Assembly (NCBI GenBank): GCA_020720565.1
Contig: DYOK01000006.1
Coordinates: 1 to 32,041, forward strand
Direction: 5' to 3'
Source: Acetofilamentum sp.
GTDB lineage: Bacteria; Bacteroidota; Bacteroidia; Bacteroidales; JAFGXI01
Length of the DNA: 32,041 nt
Shown: piece after piece, positions 15,228-22,860 of the stretch
Layout of the letters: the number at the start of each line of letters is the position of its first letter
Numbering within the stretch: position 1 is the stretch's first letter
The notes under the pieces: model-generated
Seen by the model: the letters and a program-made list of their open reading frames with translations, nothing else
What the model was told of the DNA's origin: nothing
The model's database searches: none
Translations under genes and position numbers: made by a program

Positions 15228-16727
15228 ATGAATAAAACTTTTAACGTCAACATAGCAGGCCAAGTGTTTCATATTAACGACGACGCCTATCAAAATTTGG
15301 AACAGTATTTAGACAATATTAAGCGGCATTTCGAAACAGAAACTGGAGGGCAAGAGATTGTAGCCGACATTGAAAGCCGTATGGCCGAAATATTTACAGA
15401 ACGTTTTGCAGGACGACGCTCAATAATTGAATTTGCCGATGTCGAAGCCGCAGTTGTAATATTGGGAAAGGTAAACGACATGGAATCTAACGGGGTCGAA
15501 GAAAATGGCAATCCTACGTCAAACGAAACTCAAGATACAGAAGAAAAGAAATTGTTTCGCGACATCGACGATAAATATTTTGGAGGCGTGTCGACTGGCT
15601 TGTCGCATTATTTTGGTTTAGACGCCAACATTATCAGAATTATATTTGTGATTTTGGCATTTAGCACCGCTGGGATTTTAATTTACTTAATTTTATGGGC
15701 TGCCATACCAGGTGCAAAAACGAATCTCGAAAAAATGCAAATGAAAGGCGAACCCATTACCTTATCGAACTTAGAAAAGAACATCACTAAACAAATAAAC
15801 GAGGTTGCTGATGGATTTAAAAAGAAAAATATTGGGATAACGATTAGCTCTCTTATATCAAGAATTATCAAAGGAATTGTAACAATATTAAATGGGATCT
15901 GGAAAATTGTCAGTAAGATATTTGGAATATTCTCTATATTAATAGGTATTATATTGCTTGCTATCATGGTTAATATTTGGTTTTTCGATGCTCAAGCCAT
16001 GGTACACATTAACGACAGCGAATTGGAATTTGTTGCGATTAAGCCTTTTGTAACACATTTTTTCCAACCCAATTCGAGTACCTTATTTATATTGACTACT
16101 TTGGGATTGGCCTTGATACCTATTATCAGCATGTTGTCGGTGGGGGTCAAAATTCTTTTGAATATCAAAAAATCGTTTAAAGCATTTTATCTAAGTCTAG
16201 GAATGGCTTGGTTTTTCTTAGCCATCATGTTGGCTTTTTACATGATACCATTTGCCAAGGAGTTTAAACACGAACGTGTCGTGACACAAGTTATCCACGA
16301 TTCACTAGAGCACTCTAAAATTTATGTACAGTTTAACGATAATAAGGCAAATCTAACGAACCCTCATTGGATATTATCGCTGTCGGATGACGCTTTGTAT
16401 ATGAATGAAAGTTCGACATGGATGCATCCGGAGATGGAAATTTTGGAAAGTGAAGACAGTTTATGGCATTTCGAATTGGTAAACGAATCGAAAGGAAGGT
16501 CGGTAAAAGATGCATTAAAACGTGCCGAATCTATTCAAAACTCAATGGTTTTTCGGTCGGATACCTTGTTTGTTAACGAATTTACAGTATTCCCTAATCC
16601 TTACCGTGGGCAAATGAGTCGATTAAAGATATATAAGCCATTTTCATCTGAAATTCAGAGCAATAGGCCAGAGCTGATTATTGAAGCACTTGAAGATTGT
16701 AACAATGATGTCGAAATGGATTTCTAA
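15228..16727 (+). CDS. PspC domain-containing membrane protein
   Basis: A 499-residue membrane protein. Residues 1-85 are a soluble N-terminal domain (MNKTFNVNIAGQVFHINDDA, later EIVADIESRMAEIFTE). Residues 109-165 form a PspC domain with KLFRDIDDKYFGGVSTGLSH and a hydrophobic pair ending YLILWAAIPGAK. Three further membrane segments follow (GIFSILIGIILLAIMV, FILTTLGLALIPIISML, LGMAWFFLAIMLAFYMI), then a C-terminal domain of about 150 residues, probably outside the cytoplasm. The frame extends upstream to 15174 inside padR, but the ATG at 15228 matches the conserved N terminus. PspC proteins sense or protect against envelope damage; the exact role here is inferred. A terminator follows at 16807. 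Confidence 0.9.
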   Translation: MNKTFNVNIAGQVFHINDDAYQNLEQYLDNIKRHFETETGGQEIVADIESRMAEIFTERFAGRRSIIEFADVEAAVVILGKVNDMESNGVEENGNPTSNETQDTEEKKLFRDIDDKYFGGVSTGLSHYFGLDANIIRIIFVILAFSTAGILIYLILWAAIPGAKTNLEKMQMKGEPITLSNLEKNITKQINEVADGFKKKNIGITISSLISRIIKGIVTILNGIWKIVSKIFGIFSILIGIILLAIMVNIWFFDAQAMVHINDSELEFVAIKPFVTHFFQPNSSTLFILTTLGLALIPIISMLSVGVKILLNIKKSFKAFYLSLGMAWFFLAIMLAFYMIPFAKEFKHERVVTQVIHDSLEHSKIYVQFNDNKANLTNPHWILSLSDDALYMNESSTWMHPEMEILESEDSLWHFELVNESKGRSVKDALKRAESIQNSMVFRSDTLFVNEFTVFPNPYRGQMSRLKIYKPFSSEIQSNRPELIIEALEDCNNDVEMDF

Positions 16728-16806
16728 TCGTGACATAATGCAAAATTCAATCCTCTAAAATAAATTGAGTCAAATCGACAATAGGTGGATAATTCCATTT
16801 GCTTAC

Positions 16807-16842
16807 AATCCGTTTTAGAAAAAACTAAAGCGGATTCTTTTT
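16807..16842 (+). terminator. Terminator of the padR-pspC operon
   Basis: AATCCGTTTTAG (16807-16818) pairs with CTAAAGCGGATT (16825-16836) with one G-U pair and an A6 loop. CTTTTT follows. It is a well-formed intrinsic terminator 80 bp after the PspC gene stop. Confidence 0.8.
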
Positions 16843-16883
16843 GCAAGCATGTTTAAGGCATATCGACAATCCACACAAATGAT

Positions 16884-16891
16884 TATCTTTG
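16884..16891 (+). promoter_or_regulatory. Probable -7 box of the lepA promoter
   Basis: TATCTTTG matches TAnnTTTG exactly and lies 32 bp before the lepA ATG. No TTG stands at the expected -33 spacing, so only the -7 element supports the promoter. Confidence 0.5.
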
Positions 16892-16923
16892 CAAATTATT
16901 TGAGTTAAAGCATACATCCACAT

Positions 16924-18711
16924 ATGAAGCACATTAGAAATTTTTGTATTATAGCCCACATCGACCATGGCAAAAGCACTTTAGCCGACAGGCTTTTGGA
17001 ATATACAGGCACTGTTACCGGACGCGATGCCCAAGAACAAGTTCTCGACAACATGGATTTAGAGCGTGAACGAGGCATTACCATTAAGAGCCACGCCATA
17101 CAAATGGATTATAAATACAATAACGAAAAATATGTTCTTAATCTAATCGATACCCCTGGACACGTCGATTTTTCGTACGAGGTATCACGTTCTATTGCGG
17201 CATGCGAGGGCGCTTTATTGATTGTGGATGCTACTCAAGGTATTCAAGCACAGACCATTTCTAATTTATATCTGGCCATCGAAAACGATTTGGAGATTAT
17301 TCCAGTTATGAACAAAATGGATCTTGACAGTGCCATGCCCGACGAAGTTGAAGAGCAAATAATCGACTTAATCGGATGCAAGCGCGAAGACATTATCAGA
17401 GCTTCTGGCAAAACGGGCATGGGTGTGATGGATATTTTGGCACAAATAGTTGAACGTGTCCCCTCGCCTTCTGGAGACCCCAACGCACCGCTTCAAGCTT
17501 TGGTTTTCGATTCGGTTTTCAACTCGTTCCGCGGCATTATCGCTTATTTTAAAATCACCAATGGCGAAATTCGCAAAAATGATTTGGTTAAATTTTTCAA
17601 TACCAAAAAAGAGTACAATGCAGACGAGGTTGGAATTTTACGTTTAAAACCAGAACCCCGCGATGTAGTCAAAACAGGCGATGTAGGTTATATTATTTCG
17701 GGTATCAAAACCTCGAAAGAAGTTAAAGTTGGCGATACCATTACCCACCCCCACCGCTCTTGCGACAAAGCTATTGATGGTTTCGAAGATGTAAAGCCAA
17801 TGGTATTTGCAGGGGTTTACCCGATTGACGCCGAAGATTATGAAGACCTGCGTGCTTCGCTCGAAAAACTACAATTAAACGACGCCTCTTTAACATTCGA
17901 GCCCGAATCGTCGGCCGCATTGGGTTTTGGATTCCGTTGCGGTTTTTTAGGTCTTTTGCACATGGAGATAATTCAGGAGCGTCTCGACAGAGAATTCGAA
18001 ATGAATGTAATTACAACAGTTCCCAACGTGTCGTATTTGGTTTACACCAAAAAAGGCGAAGTTACGGAAGTTCATAATCCTTCGAGCTTACCCGATTTAA
18101 ACTTGCTCGAGAAAATTGAAGAGCCATTTATTAAAGCCCAGATTATCACCAAATCGGACTATTTGGGAAATATTATGACACTTTGTTTATCGAAAAGGGG
18201 GATATTGAATAACCAAACATTTATAACGGGTAATCGTGTCGATTTAAGTTTTGATATGCCATTAGGCGAAATTGTGATCGACTTTTACGATAAACTCAAA
18301 AGCATTTCGAAAGGGTATGCTTCGTTCGACTATTACAGAATTGGATACCGACCAGCTAACCTGGTCAAATTAGATATTTTACTCAACGGCGATGGCGTCG
18401 ATGCTCTTTCTGCCTTAATCCACCAGGACAATGCTCAAAACTTTGGCCGAAGAATTTGCGAAAAACTAAAAGATTTAATTCCTAGGCAACAATTCGACAT
18501 TGCCATACAAGCGGCCATTGGCGTCAAAGTGATTGCTCGCGAAACCATTAAAGCCGTTCGTAAAGACGTTACCGCAAAATGTTATGGTGGCGACATTACT
18601 CGTAAGCGCAAACTACTCGAAAAACAGAAAAAAGGTAAAAAACGAATGAAACAAATTGGTAATGTCGAAGTGCCACAAAATGCCTTTTTAGCGGTATTAA
18701 AACTAGATTAA
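16924..18711 (+). CDS. lepA: Elongation factor 4 (LepA)
   Basis: This 595-residue ribosome-dependent GTPase is implicated in translation quality control and 30S assembly, and acts near the membrane. G1 is AHIDHGKS at residues 11-18, the switch region has ERERGITIKSHAIQM, G3 is DTPGHVDFSYEV, and G4 is NKMDLDSA. The LepA-specific C-terminal domain is complete (VDALSALIHQDNAQNFGRRI, then TAKCYGGDITRKRKLLEKQK and VEVPQNAFLAVLK). The length is normal for the family. It is flanked by its own -7 box and a weak terminator and is probably transcribed alone. Confidence 0.98.
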   Translation: MKHIRNFCIIAHIDHGKSTLADRLLEYTGTVTGRDAQEQVLDNMDLERERGITIKSHAIQMDYKYNNEKYVLNLIDTPGHVDFSYEVSRSIAACEGALLIVDATQGIQAQTISNLYLAIENDLEIIPVMNKMDLDSAMPDEVEEQIIDLIGCKREDIIRASGKTGMGVMDILAQIVERVPSPSGDPNAPLQALVFDSVFNSFRGIIAYFKITNGEIRKNDLVKFFNTKKEYNADEVGILRLKPEPRDVVKTGDVGYIISGIKTSKEVKVGDTITHPHRSCDKAIDGFEDVKPMVFAGVYPIDAEDYEDLRASLEKLQLNDASLTFEPESSAALGFGFRCGFLGLLHMEIIQERLDREFEMNVITTVPNVSYLVYTKKGEVTEVHNPSSLPDLNLLEKIEEPFIKAQIITKSDYLGNIMTLCLSKRGILNNQTFITGNRVDLSFDMPLGEIVIDFYDKLKSISKGYASFDYYRIGYRPANLVKLDILLNGDGVDALSALIHQDNAQNFGRRICEKLKDLIPRQQFDIAIQAAIGVKVIARETIKAVRKDVTAKCYGGDITRKRKLLEKQKKGKKRMKQIGNVEVPQNAFLAVLKLD

Positions 18712-18728
18712 GGTTTTTAAATTTGACT

Positions 18729-18762
18729 TCTATACATACCTTAAATCATGGTATAGATTTTT
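18729..18762 (+). terminator. Weak terminator after lepA
   Basis: TCTATAC (18729-18735) pairs with GTATAGA (18751-18757), and TTTTT follows. The loop is 15 nt, or smaller if ATACC and GGTAT pair instead. It is short and AT-rich but correctly placed 17 bp after the lepA stop. Confidence 0.45.
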
Positions 18763-18788
18763 GAAATTGCAGTTAACTTGTCAAAAAT

Positions 18789-18925
18789 ATATCGTTGATT
18801 TCGACGATAATCTGAAATATCGTTAATTTCGACGATAATCCGAAATATCGTTAATTTCGACGATAATCTGAAATATCGTTGATTTCGACGATATTTTGAA
18901 ATATCGATAATTTAAACGATATTTG
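18789..18925. repeat. 28-bp tandem repeat array upstream of satD
   Basis: Four complete 28-bp units begin at 18789, 18817, 18845 and 18873, with a diverged 25-bp fifth unit at 18901. Differences between the full units are few (G or A in TTGATTT/TTAATTT, and changes near the end). Each unit contains TATCGT and ACGATA as a dyad 8 nt apart, so the array is a ladder of regularly spaced inverted repeats, nearly three helical turns per unit. It stops 4 bp before the SatD start codon. The units are contiguous with no spacers. It could be an operator array or a minisatellite able to change copy number. Confidence 0.95.
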
Positions 18926-18929
18926 TTGC

Positions 18930-19574
18930 ATGATAGCAGTTATTACAGGCGATATAATCGCGTCGAGGCATTTGGTGAACCAAGAAATATGGTTAGCACC
19001 ACTTAAAACGCTATTATCTACATGGGGTGAAAGACCCAAAACATGGAATCTGGATCGTGGTGATTTCTTTCAAATTGAGATTTCTAATCCAGAAGATGCT
19101 CTTATAAAAGCGTTTGAAATAAAGTCGTTAATCAAAAAAGCAACTCCACTCAATAACCACAAGAAAATAAGCACTATAGATGTTCGAATGGCTATTGGAA
19201 TAGGCGATAAAACATATTCTGGCGAAACCATATCGGAGAGTAACGGCCAAGCGTTCATATATTCTGGCGAAAAGTTTGATGTTTTAAAAAAAGAAGGCAT
19301 AACGATCGGCATTAAAACGCCATGGATAAATTTAGATGAAGAAATCAATTTATACCTAAAATTATCTCAAACTTTTATCGATAGTTGGTCGGTTTCATCA
19401 GCCGAATTAGTTAATCTAATCTTAAAAAACGGAAACACAAGCCAAGAAGAAATCGGACAAAAATTAAGTATAAAACAAAATTCTGTAAGCGGCCGATGGA
19501 ATAGATCTCATGCTGAAGAATTATTGGAGGTTGAAAAGATGTTTCGAAAAAAAGTAATGACGATACTCAAGTGA
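18930..19574 (+). CDS. SatD family protein, cyclase-like fold with C-terminal HTH
   Basis: A 214-residue protein that I place in the SatD family. The N terminus IAVITGDIIASRHL, then LDRGDFFQIEI (about 41-51), VRMAIGIGDK and ESNGQAFIYSGEKFD follow the order of the class III nucleotidyl cyclase core (metal Asp, GD turn, RxGIxxG strand, GxxVNxAxR helix). The two metal-type Asp residues would be D8 and D45. The usual Asn/Arg catalytic pair of the last helix is not evident. The last 60 residues (SSAELVNLILKNGNTSQEEI, then KLSIKQNSVSGRWNRS) read as a helix-turn-helix. The cyclase comparison is my inference from motifs. The gene overlaps the next one by 4 bp and is preceded by the tandem repeats. 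Confidence 0.75.
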   Translation: MIAVITGDIIASRHLVNQEIWLAPLKTLLSTWGERPKTWNLDRGDFFQIEISNPEDALIKAFEIKSLIKKATPLNNHKKISTIDVRMAIGIGDKTYSGETISESNGQAFIYSGEKFDVLKKEGITIGIKTPWINLDEEINLYLKLSQTFIDSWSVSSAELVNLILKNGNTSQEEIGQKLSIKQNSVSGRWNRSHAEELLEVEKMFRKKVMTILK

Positions 19575-20296
19575 TAATACTCATCAAACTAATATTAGCA
19601 CATTTAATTGGAGATTTTCTTCTACAGCCAAAATCTTGGGTAGAGGACAAAGAAAGAGCCAAAATCAAATCAAACAAATTATACCTGCACACATTAATCC
19701 ATGGGCTATTAATCTTAATATTATTATGGAGTTTTAACAATTGGCTTTTAATGATATCTATAATGCTTAGCCACTATTTTATAGATCTTATAAAAGTATA
19801 TGCCCAAACTAAAAAAAATAATGCAAAATGGTTTTTGATCGATCAAATATTGCATTTTATTAGTATTTTAATTCTTTGTAAATTATTATTAAAGTGTGAT
19901 TTGCAATTGATTACGTTATTTCAAGATGTTACTATATGGATATATTTAGTGGCATTACTATTAATTACCAATGTTTCAAGGATACTTATACAAACCGTCT
20001 TACAAAATTGGGCAAAAGCATTAGAAACAAATAATAACGAAGCCTTAAACGATGCTGGTAAATATATAGGAATATTAGAACGCTTATTTGTCTTCATTTT
20101 TGTAATTACTAACAATTGGGAAGGAATTGGATTTTTATTGGCTGCAAAGTCGGTCTTCCGCTTTGGCGATTTAAAAGAATCAAAAGACCGAAAATTGACA
20201 GAATATGTACTTATTGGGACATTATTAAGTTTTGGACTGGCAATTCTAACGGGCTTAGCAGTGTTAAAATTAATTACAATAGTTAATGCTTTGTAA
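19571..20296 (+). CDS. DUF3307 family integral membrane protein
   Basis: A 241-residue membrane protein matching DUF3307: the N terminus LIKLILAHLIGDFLLQPKSW, a Lys-rich cytoplasmic turn, then LHTLIHGLLILILLWSF, LLMISIMLSHYFIDLIKVYA, FLIDQILHFISILILCKLLL and further hydrophobic spans, six to seven in all. Conserved His and Asp residues sit within membrane segments (AHLIGDF, SHYFIDL, LIDQILH), which hints at an enzymatic or ion-handling role, but the function of the family is unknown. Translation starts at GTG (19571-19573) overlapping the SatD stop as GTGA, so the two proteins are coupled and probably work together. Confidence 0.8.
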   Translation: MIILIKLILAHLIGDFLLQPKSWVEDKERAKIKSNKLYLHTLIHGLLILILLWSFNNWLLMISIMLSHYFIDLIKVYAQTKKNNAKWFLIDQILHFISILILCKLLLKCDLQLITLFQDVTIWIYLVALLLITNVSRILIQTVLQNWAKALETNNNEALNDAGKYIGILERLFVFIFVITNNWEGIGFLLAAKSVFRFGDLKESKDRKLTEYVLIGTLLSFGLAILTGLAVLKLITIVNAL

Positions 20297-20465
20297 ACAA
20301 TTTCCAAACAACAGAGATCTTTTTAACAAACGTTTAAATGAAATGAAACGAGAGATAAAATGAATATTTATGAACTAAAAACTTGAAACATTCAACGTAT
20401 AACAAATTAACAATAAAACCATTTAAGACATAAGAATCATTAGGAACTTCTGAATTAACACTTAG

Positions 20466-20551
20466 AACTTTCAACAAATAAACAACTCAATCTACCTAAG
20501 GTAGACGGGCAACTCAACAATCGTCAATCAAAAATCGTAAATTACAAACAG
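20466..20551 (+). repeat. rdgB leader sharing a repeat with the HlyD-type gene leader
   Basis: This non-coding leader contains TCTACC-TAA-GGTAGA (20491-20505) as a 6-bp hairpin. Its segment 20498-20520 is identical at 20 of 23 positions to 30604-30626. The last bases before the ATG (ACAAACAG) are the same before the adaptor gene at 30722. The rest of the 20297-20551 gap is A-rich and featureless. Confidence 0.7.
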
Positions 20552-21127
20552 ATGAGACTTGTACTGGCATCAAATAACGCACACAAACTGGAGGAAATAC
20601 GTTCTGCCGTAGGTTCGAAACACGAGATTTTAAGTTTAAGCGACATTGGTTTTGTTGGCGAAATACCTGAGACCCACGACACATTGCAAGGCAATGCTTT
20701 CGAAAAAGCCGAATATATTTATAGCCGATTTGGATTAAACTGCTTTGCAGACGATACTGGTCTCGAAATAGAAGTATTGAATGGCGAGCCTGGAGTCTAC
20801 TCGGCACGTTATGCAGGAGAAAAACCAAGTTTCGACGACAACATGAACAAAGTGTTGCTAAAAATGGAAGGCAAAAGTAACCGTAAAGCTGTTTTCCGTA
20901 CTATAATTTCGTGTATTATCGAAGGAAGAGAATATACTTTTGAAGGCAAGTGCCCAGGTCAAATTGTAACCAGTAAGCAAGGTGAAGTAGGTTTTGGTTA
21001 CGATCCTATTTTTCGACCCGATGGATTTGAACAAACCTTTGCTCAAATGTCGATTGAAGTTAAAAATAAAATTTCGCACAGAGGCTTAGCTATGGTGCAA
21101 CTGATTCAATTTTTAAATTCGATTTAA
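20552..21127 (+). CDS. rdgB: dITP/XTP pyrophosphatase (HAM1 family)
   Basis: A 191-residue nucleotide-pool sanitising enzyme that hydrolyses ITP, dITP and XTP to the monophosphates. The substrate-binding N terminus LVLASNNAHKLEEIR, the metal and catalytic region FADDTGLEIEVLNGEPGVYS, then ARYAGE, GFGYDPIFRPDG and the C-terminal KISHRGLAM are all as in the family. Length is typical. It has a leader related to that of the adaptor gene at 30722 and is followed 57 bp later by the PqqD-like gene, possibly in the same transcript. Confidence 0.97.
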   Translation: MRLVLASNNAHKLEEIRSAVGSKHEILSLSDIGFVGEIPETHDTLQGNAFEKAEYIYSRFGLNCFADDTGLEIEVLNGEPGVYSARYAGEKPSFDDNMNKVLLKMEGKSNRKAVFRTIISCIIEGREYTFEGKCPGQIVTSKQGEVGFGYDPIFRPDGFEQTFAQMSIEVKNKISHRGLAMVQLIQFLNSI

Positions 21128-21184
21128 GCCACATTTTATTATTTACATCCAACAACATCCACCCAAAACACATCAATTAAAACC

Positions 21185-21475
21185 ATGAATCAAATTCAAT
21201 TAAACGATAGAATAATACCTCGCCAAGATATGATCGAAAGCAAGATTGATGGCGATTTAGTGATGATGAATCTCGAATTAGAACATTATTTTGGTTTAAA
21301 TTCTGTCGGGACAGCTATTTGGGACATGTTGCCTAAACAACCCACTTTTAACAGTTTGATAGAACAATTGATGCTCAAGTTTGAAATTGACCACGATACT
21401 TGTGTGAAAGAAACATCGGATTTTATAACGCTTCTCGAAACTCAAAAGTTAATAAGCATTGAAAAAGCGCATTAA
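21185..21475 (+). CDS. PqqD family protein (RiPP recognition element)
   Basis: A 96-residue PqqD-like protein: three strands with the typical DGDLVMMNLELEHYFGLNSVG, then TAIWDML and helices LIEQLMLKFEID and VKETSDFITLLETQKLI. Such domains bind leader peptides of ribosomally made, modified peptides and deliver them to tailoring enzymes. It overlaps the next gene by 17 bp, and that gene encodes a lasso-B2-like protein, so together they resemble a split B1/B2 leader peptidase. No precursor peptide or ATP-dependent cyclase gene is nearby, so the substrate is unknown. Confidence 0.85.
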   Translation: MNQIQLNDRIIPRQDMIESKIDGDLVMMNLELEHYFGLNSVGTAIWDMLPKQPTFNSLIEQLMLKFEIDHDTCVKETSDFITLLETQKLISIEKAH

Positions 21476-21881
21476 ATGGAGCCGTTTTTCAAAATGGTCG
21501 AGCATAGAGTACCGATACTGGTTAAAAGGTCTTGGCTTAAGCATATGGTATCTCATAGCTATCAAAATTTTAAGTTTTAAAACCATTGCCCAAAACAAAA
21601 AAAACAGTTCGATAGTTACAAACAGCATCTCTACAGAATTACTCATCAAAACCCTTGGGCGAGTAGAACGAACAGCTCCTTGGCCAGTTACCTGCTTAAG
21701 TATTGCCCTTGTGGCACGCAATTTATTTCGTTCTCAAGGATTAGATTTGACCATACATTTAGGAGTTTCGAAACAAAAAACCGACACTTTAGCAGCACAT
21801 GCTTGGACCATTTCGAACGAACACATTATTACAGGAGGAGGTAATTTGCAAAACTACACAGAACTGTTTACCTTTGAATAA
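21459..21881 (+). CDS. Lasso peptide B2-like transglutaminase-fold protein
   Basis: A 140-residue protein of the Transglut_core3 / lasso B2 type. The N-terminal half has WLKGLGLSIWYLIAIKILSF, and the core has RVERTAPWPVTCLSIALVAR with the presumed nucleophile C79, GLDLTIHLGV, and AHAWTI with H114. A third acidic residue is not obvious where the family usually has Asp (the segment reads HIITGGGN), so activity should not be assumed. The frame contains no ATG in the coding region, so translation probably starts at TTG 21459-21461 inside the PqqD-like gene. Family members cut leader peptides from RiPP precursors. Confidence 0.75.
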   Translation: MKKRIKWSRFSKWSSIEYRYWLKGLGLSIWYLIAIKILSFKTIAQNKKNSSIVTNSISTELLIKTLGRVERTAPWPVTCLSIALVARNLFRSQGLDLTIHLGVSKQKTDTLAAHAWTISNEHIITGGGNLQNYTELFTFE

Positions 21882-21930
21882 CAAAGTTTTAGTTTTTGCT
21901 AATTCACTCGCTTAATCAATCTTTAGGAAC

Positions 21931-22731
21931 ATGTCTGGTAAGAATTTTCGTATTGCTGTAGTATTGCTTCAAATTGGCATAAATACTCATCTGCTGACTG
22001 GTCAGGTTTTATACAACAAAGCACCAGAGAATAAAGGGGTTGACCATTTAAAACAAATTTATCAACTCGACCAACAAATATTAACGAAATATACCGAAAA
22101 AGACACACTTTCTTATCGGAATATCATGTTGGGCACCATAGATGCAGTTGACATAAGTAATCCTTTACGAATTTTAGTTTTTTCGAAAAGTTCAAATTCT
22201 TTGGTCTTTTTAGATAACACCTTGTCGCCAATTGGCGATGTTATTTTACTCGATCAATTAAATGCGTTTGATGTAGCGGCGGTCTGCAATGCCCAAACAA
22301 ACGGCTTTTGGCTATATAATACTCACAAAAGATGCTTAGAGCATTACGATAGCCAACTTAAACTGACCCATCAAAGTGCACAAATTGCGTCCGAACAAGC
22401 ATTTAAATTCTCAGACATGATGCTTCAAAGCCAGAATGGCAATGTGTTCTTGTATCAACCCAATAAAGGAATCTTAAAATTTGACCGATTTGGATTGTAT
22501 CTTAAAACTTATTTTTTAAACAATGTGACCTATTTCGAACCTTTAGAAAAAGGTTTACTAATTGTTCTCGGCCAACAAATTTTGTTTTGGGCCTGGCAAA
22601 ATGCCGATTCTGAGGTTATATTAGAGTCGGAAAGTACAATTACTTGGGCTAGCAGAATCGGAAATCAGGTATGGTATACCGAAGGTAACACCTTAAAAAG
22701 CAAGCTGATAAAAAAAGCTGAACTTGAATAA
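21931..22731 (+). CDS. Exported hypothetical protein, propeller-like
   Basis: A 266-residue protein I cannot name. It opens with MSGKNFRIAVVLLQIGINTH and LLTGQ, a plausible signal peptide. The rest has repeated short strand pairs (NPLRILVFSKSSNSLVFLD, GFWLYNTHKRCLEHYDSQL, GNVFLYQPNKGILKFDRFG, ILFWAWQN) of the kind seen in beta-propellers. It lies 49 bp behind the B2-like gene, so a functional link is possible but not shown. Its 3' end overlaps the terminator of the opposite tRNA-His gene. A periplasmic or surface location is inferred. Confidence 0.65.
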   Translation: MSGKNFRIAVVLLQIGINTHLLTGQVLYNKAPENKGVDHLKQIYQLDQQILTKYTEKDTLSYRNIMLGTIDAVDISNPLRILVFSKSSNSLVFLDNTLSPIGDVILLDQLNAFDVAAVCNAQTNGFWLYNTHKRCLEHYDSQLKLTHQSAQIASEQAFKFSDMMLQSQNGNVFLYQPNKGILKFDRFGLYLKTYFLNNVTYFEPLEKGLLIVLGQQILFWAWQNADSEVILESESTITWASRIGNQVWYTEGNTLKSKLIKKAELE

Positions 22732-22741
22732 GTCCAGCTTT
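22710..22741 (-). terminator. tRNA-His terminator inside the end of the opposite gene
   Basis: AAAGCTG-A-ACTT (22714-22725) pairs with AAGT-C-CAGCTTT (22730-22741), with one mismatch and a 4-nt loop. On the minus strand the stem runs directly into a T7 run. It begins 1 nt after tRNA-His and overlaps the last codons and stop of the plus-strand hypothetical gene. Confidence 0.75.
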
Positions 22742-22742
22742 G

Positions 22743-22817
22743 GGTGAAAAATGGGGCTCGAACCCACGACCCCCGGAACCACAATCCGGTGCTCTAACCA
22801 ACTGAGCTATTCTCACC
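22743..22817 (-). tRNA. tRNA-His(GTG)
   Basis: A cloverleaf with acceptor GTGAGAA and TTTTCAC plus the extra G-1 paired with C73 that is diagnostic of histidine tRNA. The anticodon loop TTGTGGT gives GTG and the T loop is TTCGAGC. CCA is not encoded. It is a single gene with its own promoter and terminator. Confidence 0.97.
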
Positions 22818-22830
22818 ATTTTTGCGGCTG

Positions 22831-22860
22831 CAAATATAGAAGGATTTATCGACGCTTCAA
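22831..22860 (-). promoter_or_regulatory. Promoter of tRNA-His
   Basis: On the minus strand, TTG (plus 22858-22860), 19 nt, then TATATTTG (plus 22831-22838) gives an exact Bacteroidota promoter 13 bp before the tRNA. Confidence 0.75.

Noticed and set aside
18789..18925. CRISPR array
   Set aside because: The 28-bp units follow each other directly with no spacers, and no cas gene is nearby; it is a plain tandem repeat.
21185..21881. Complete lasso peptide cluster
   Set aside because: No cyclase of the asparagine synthetase type, no transporter dedicated to it and no credible precursor ORF were found between 21128 and 23031.
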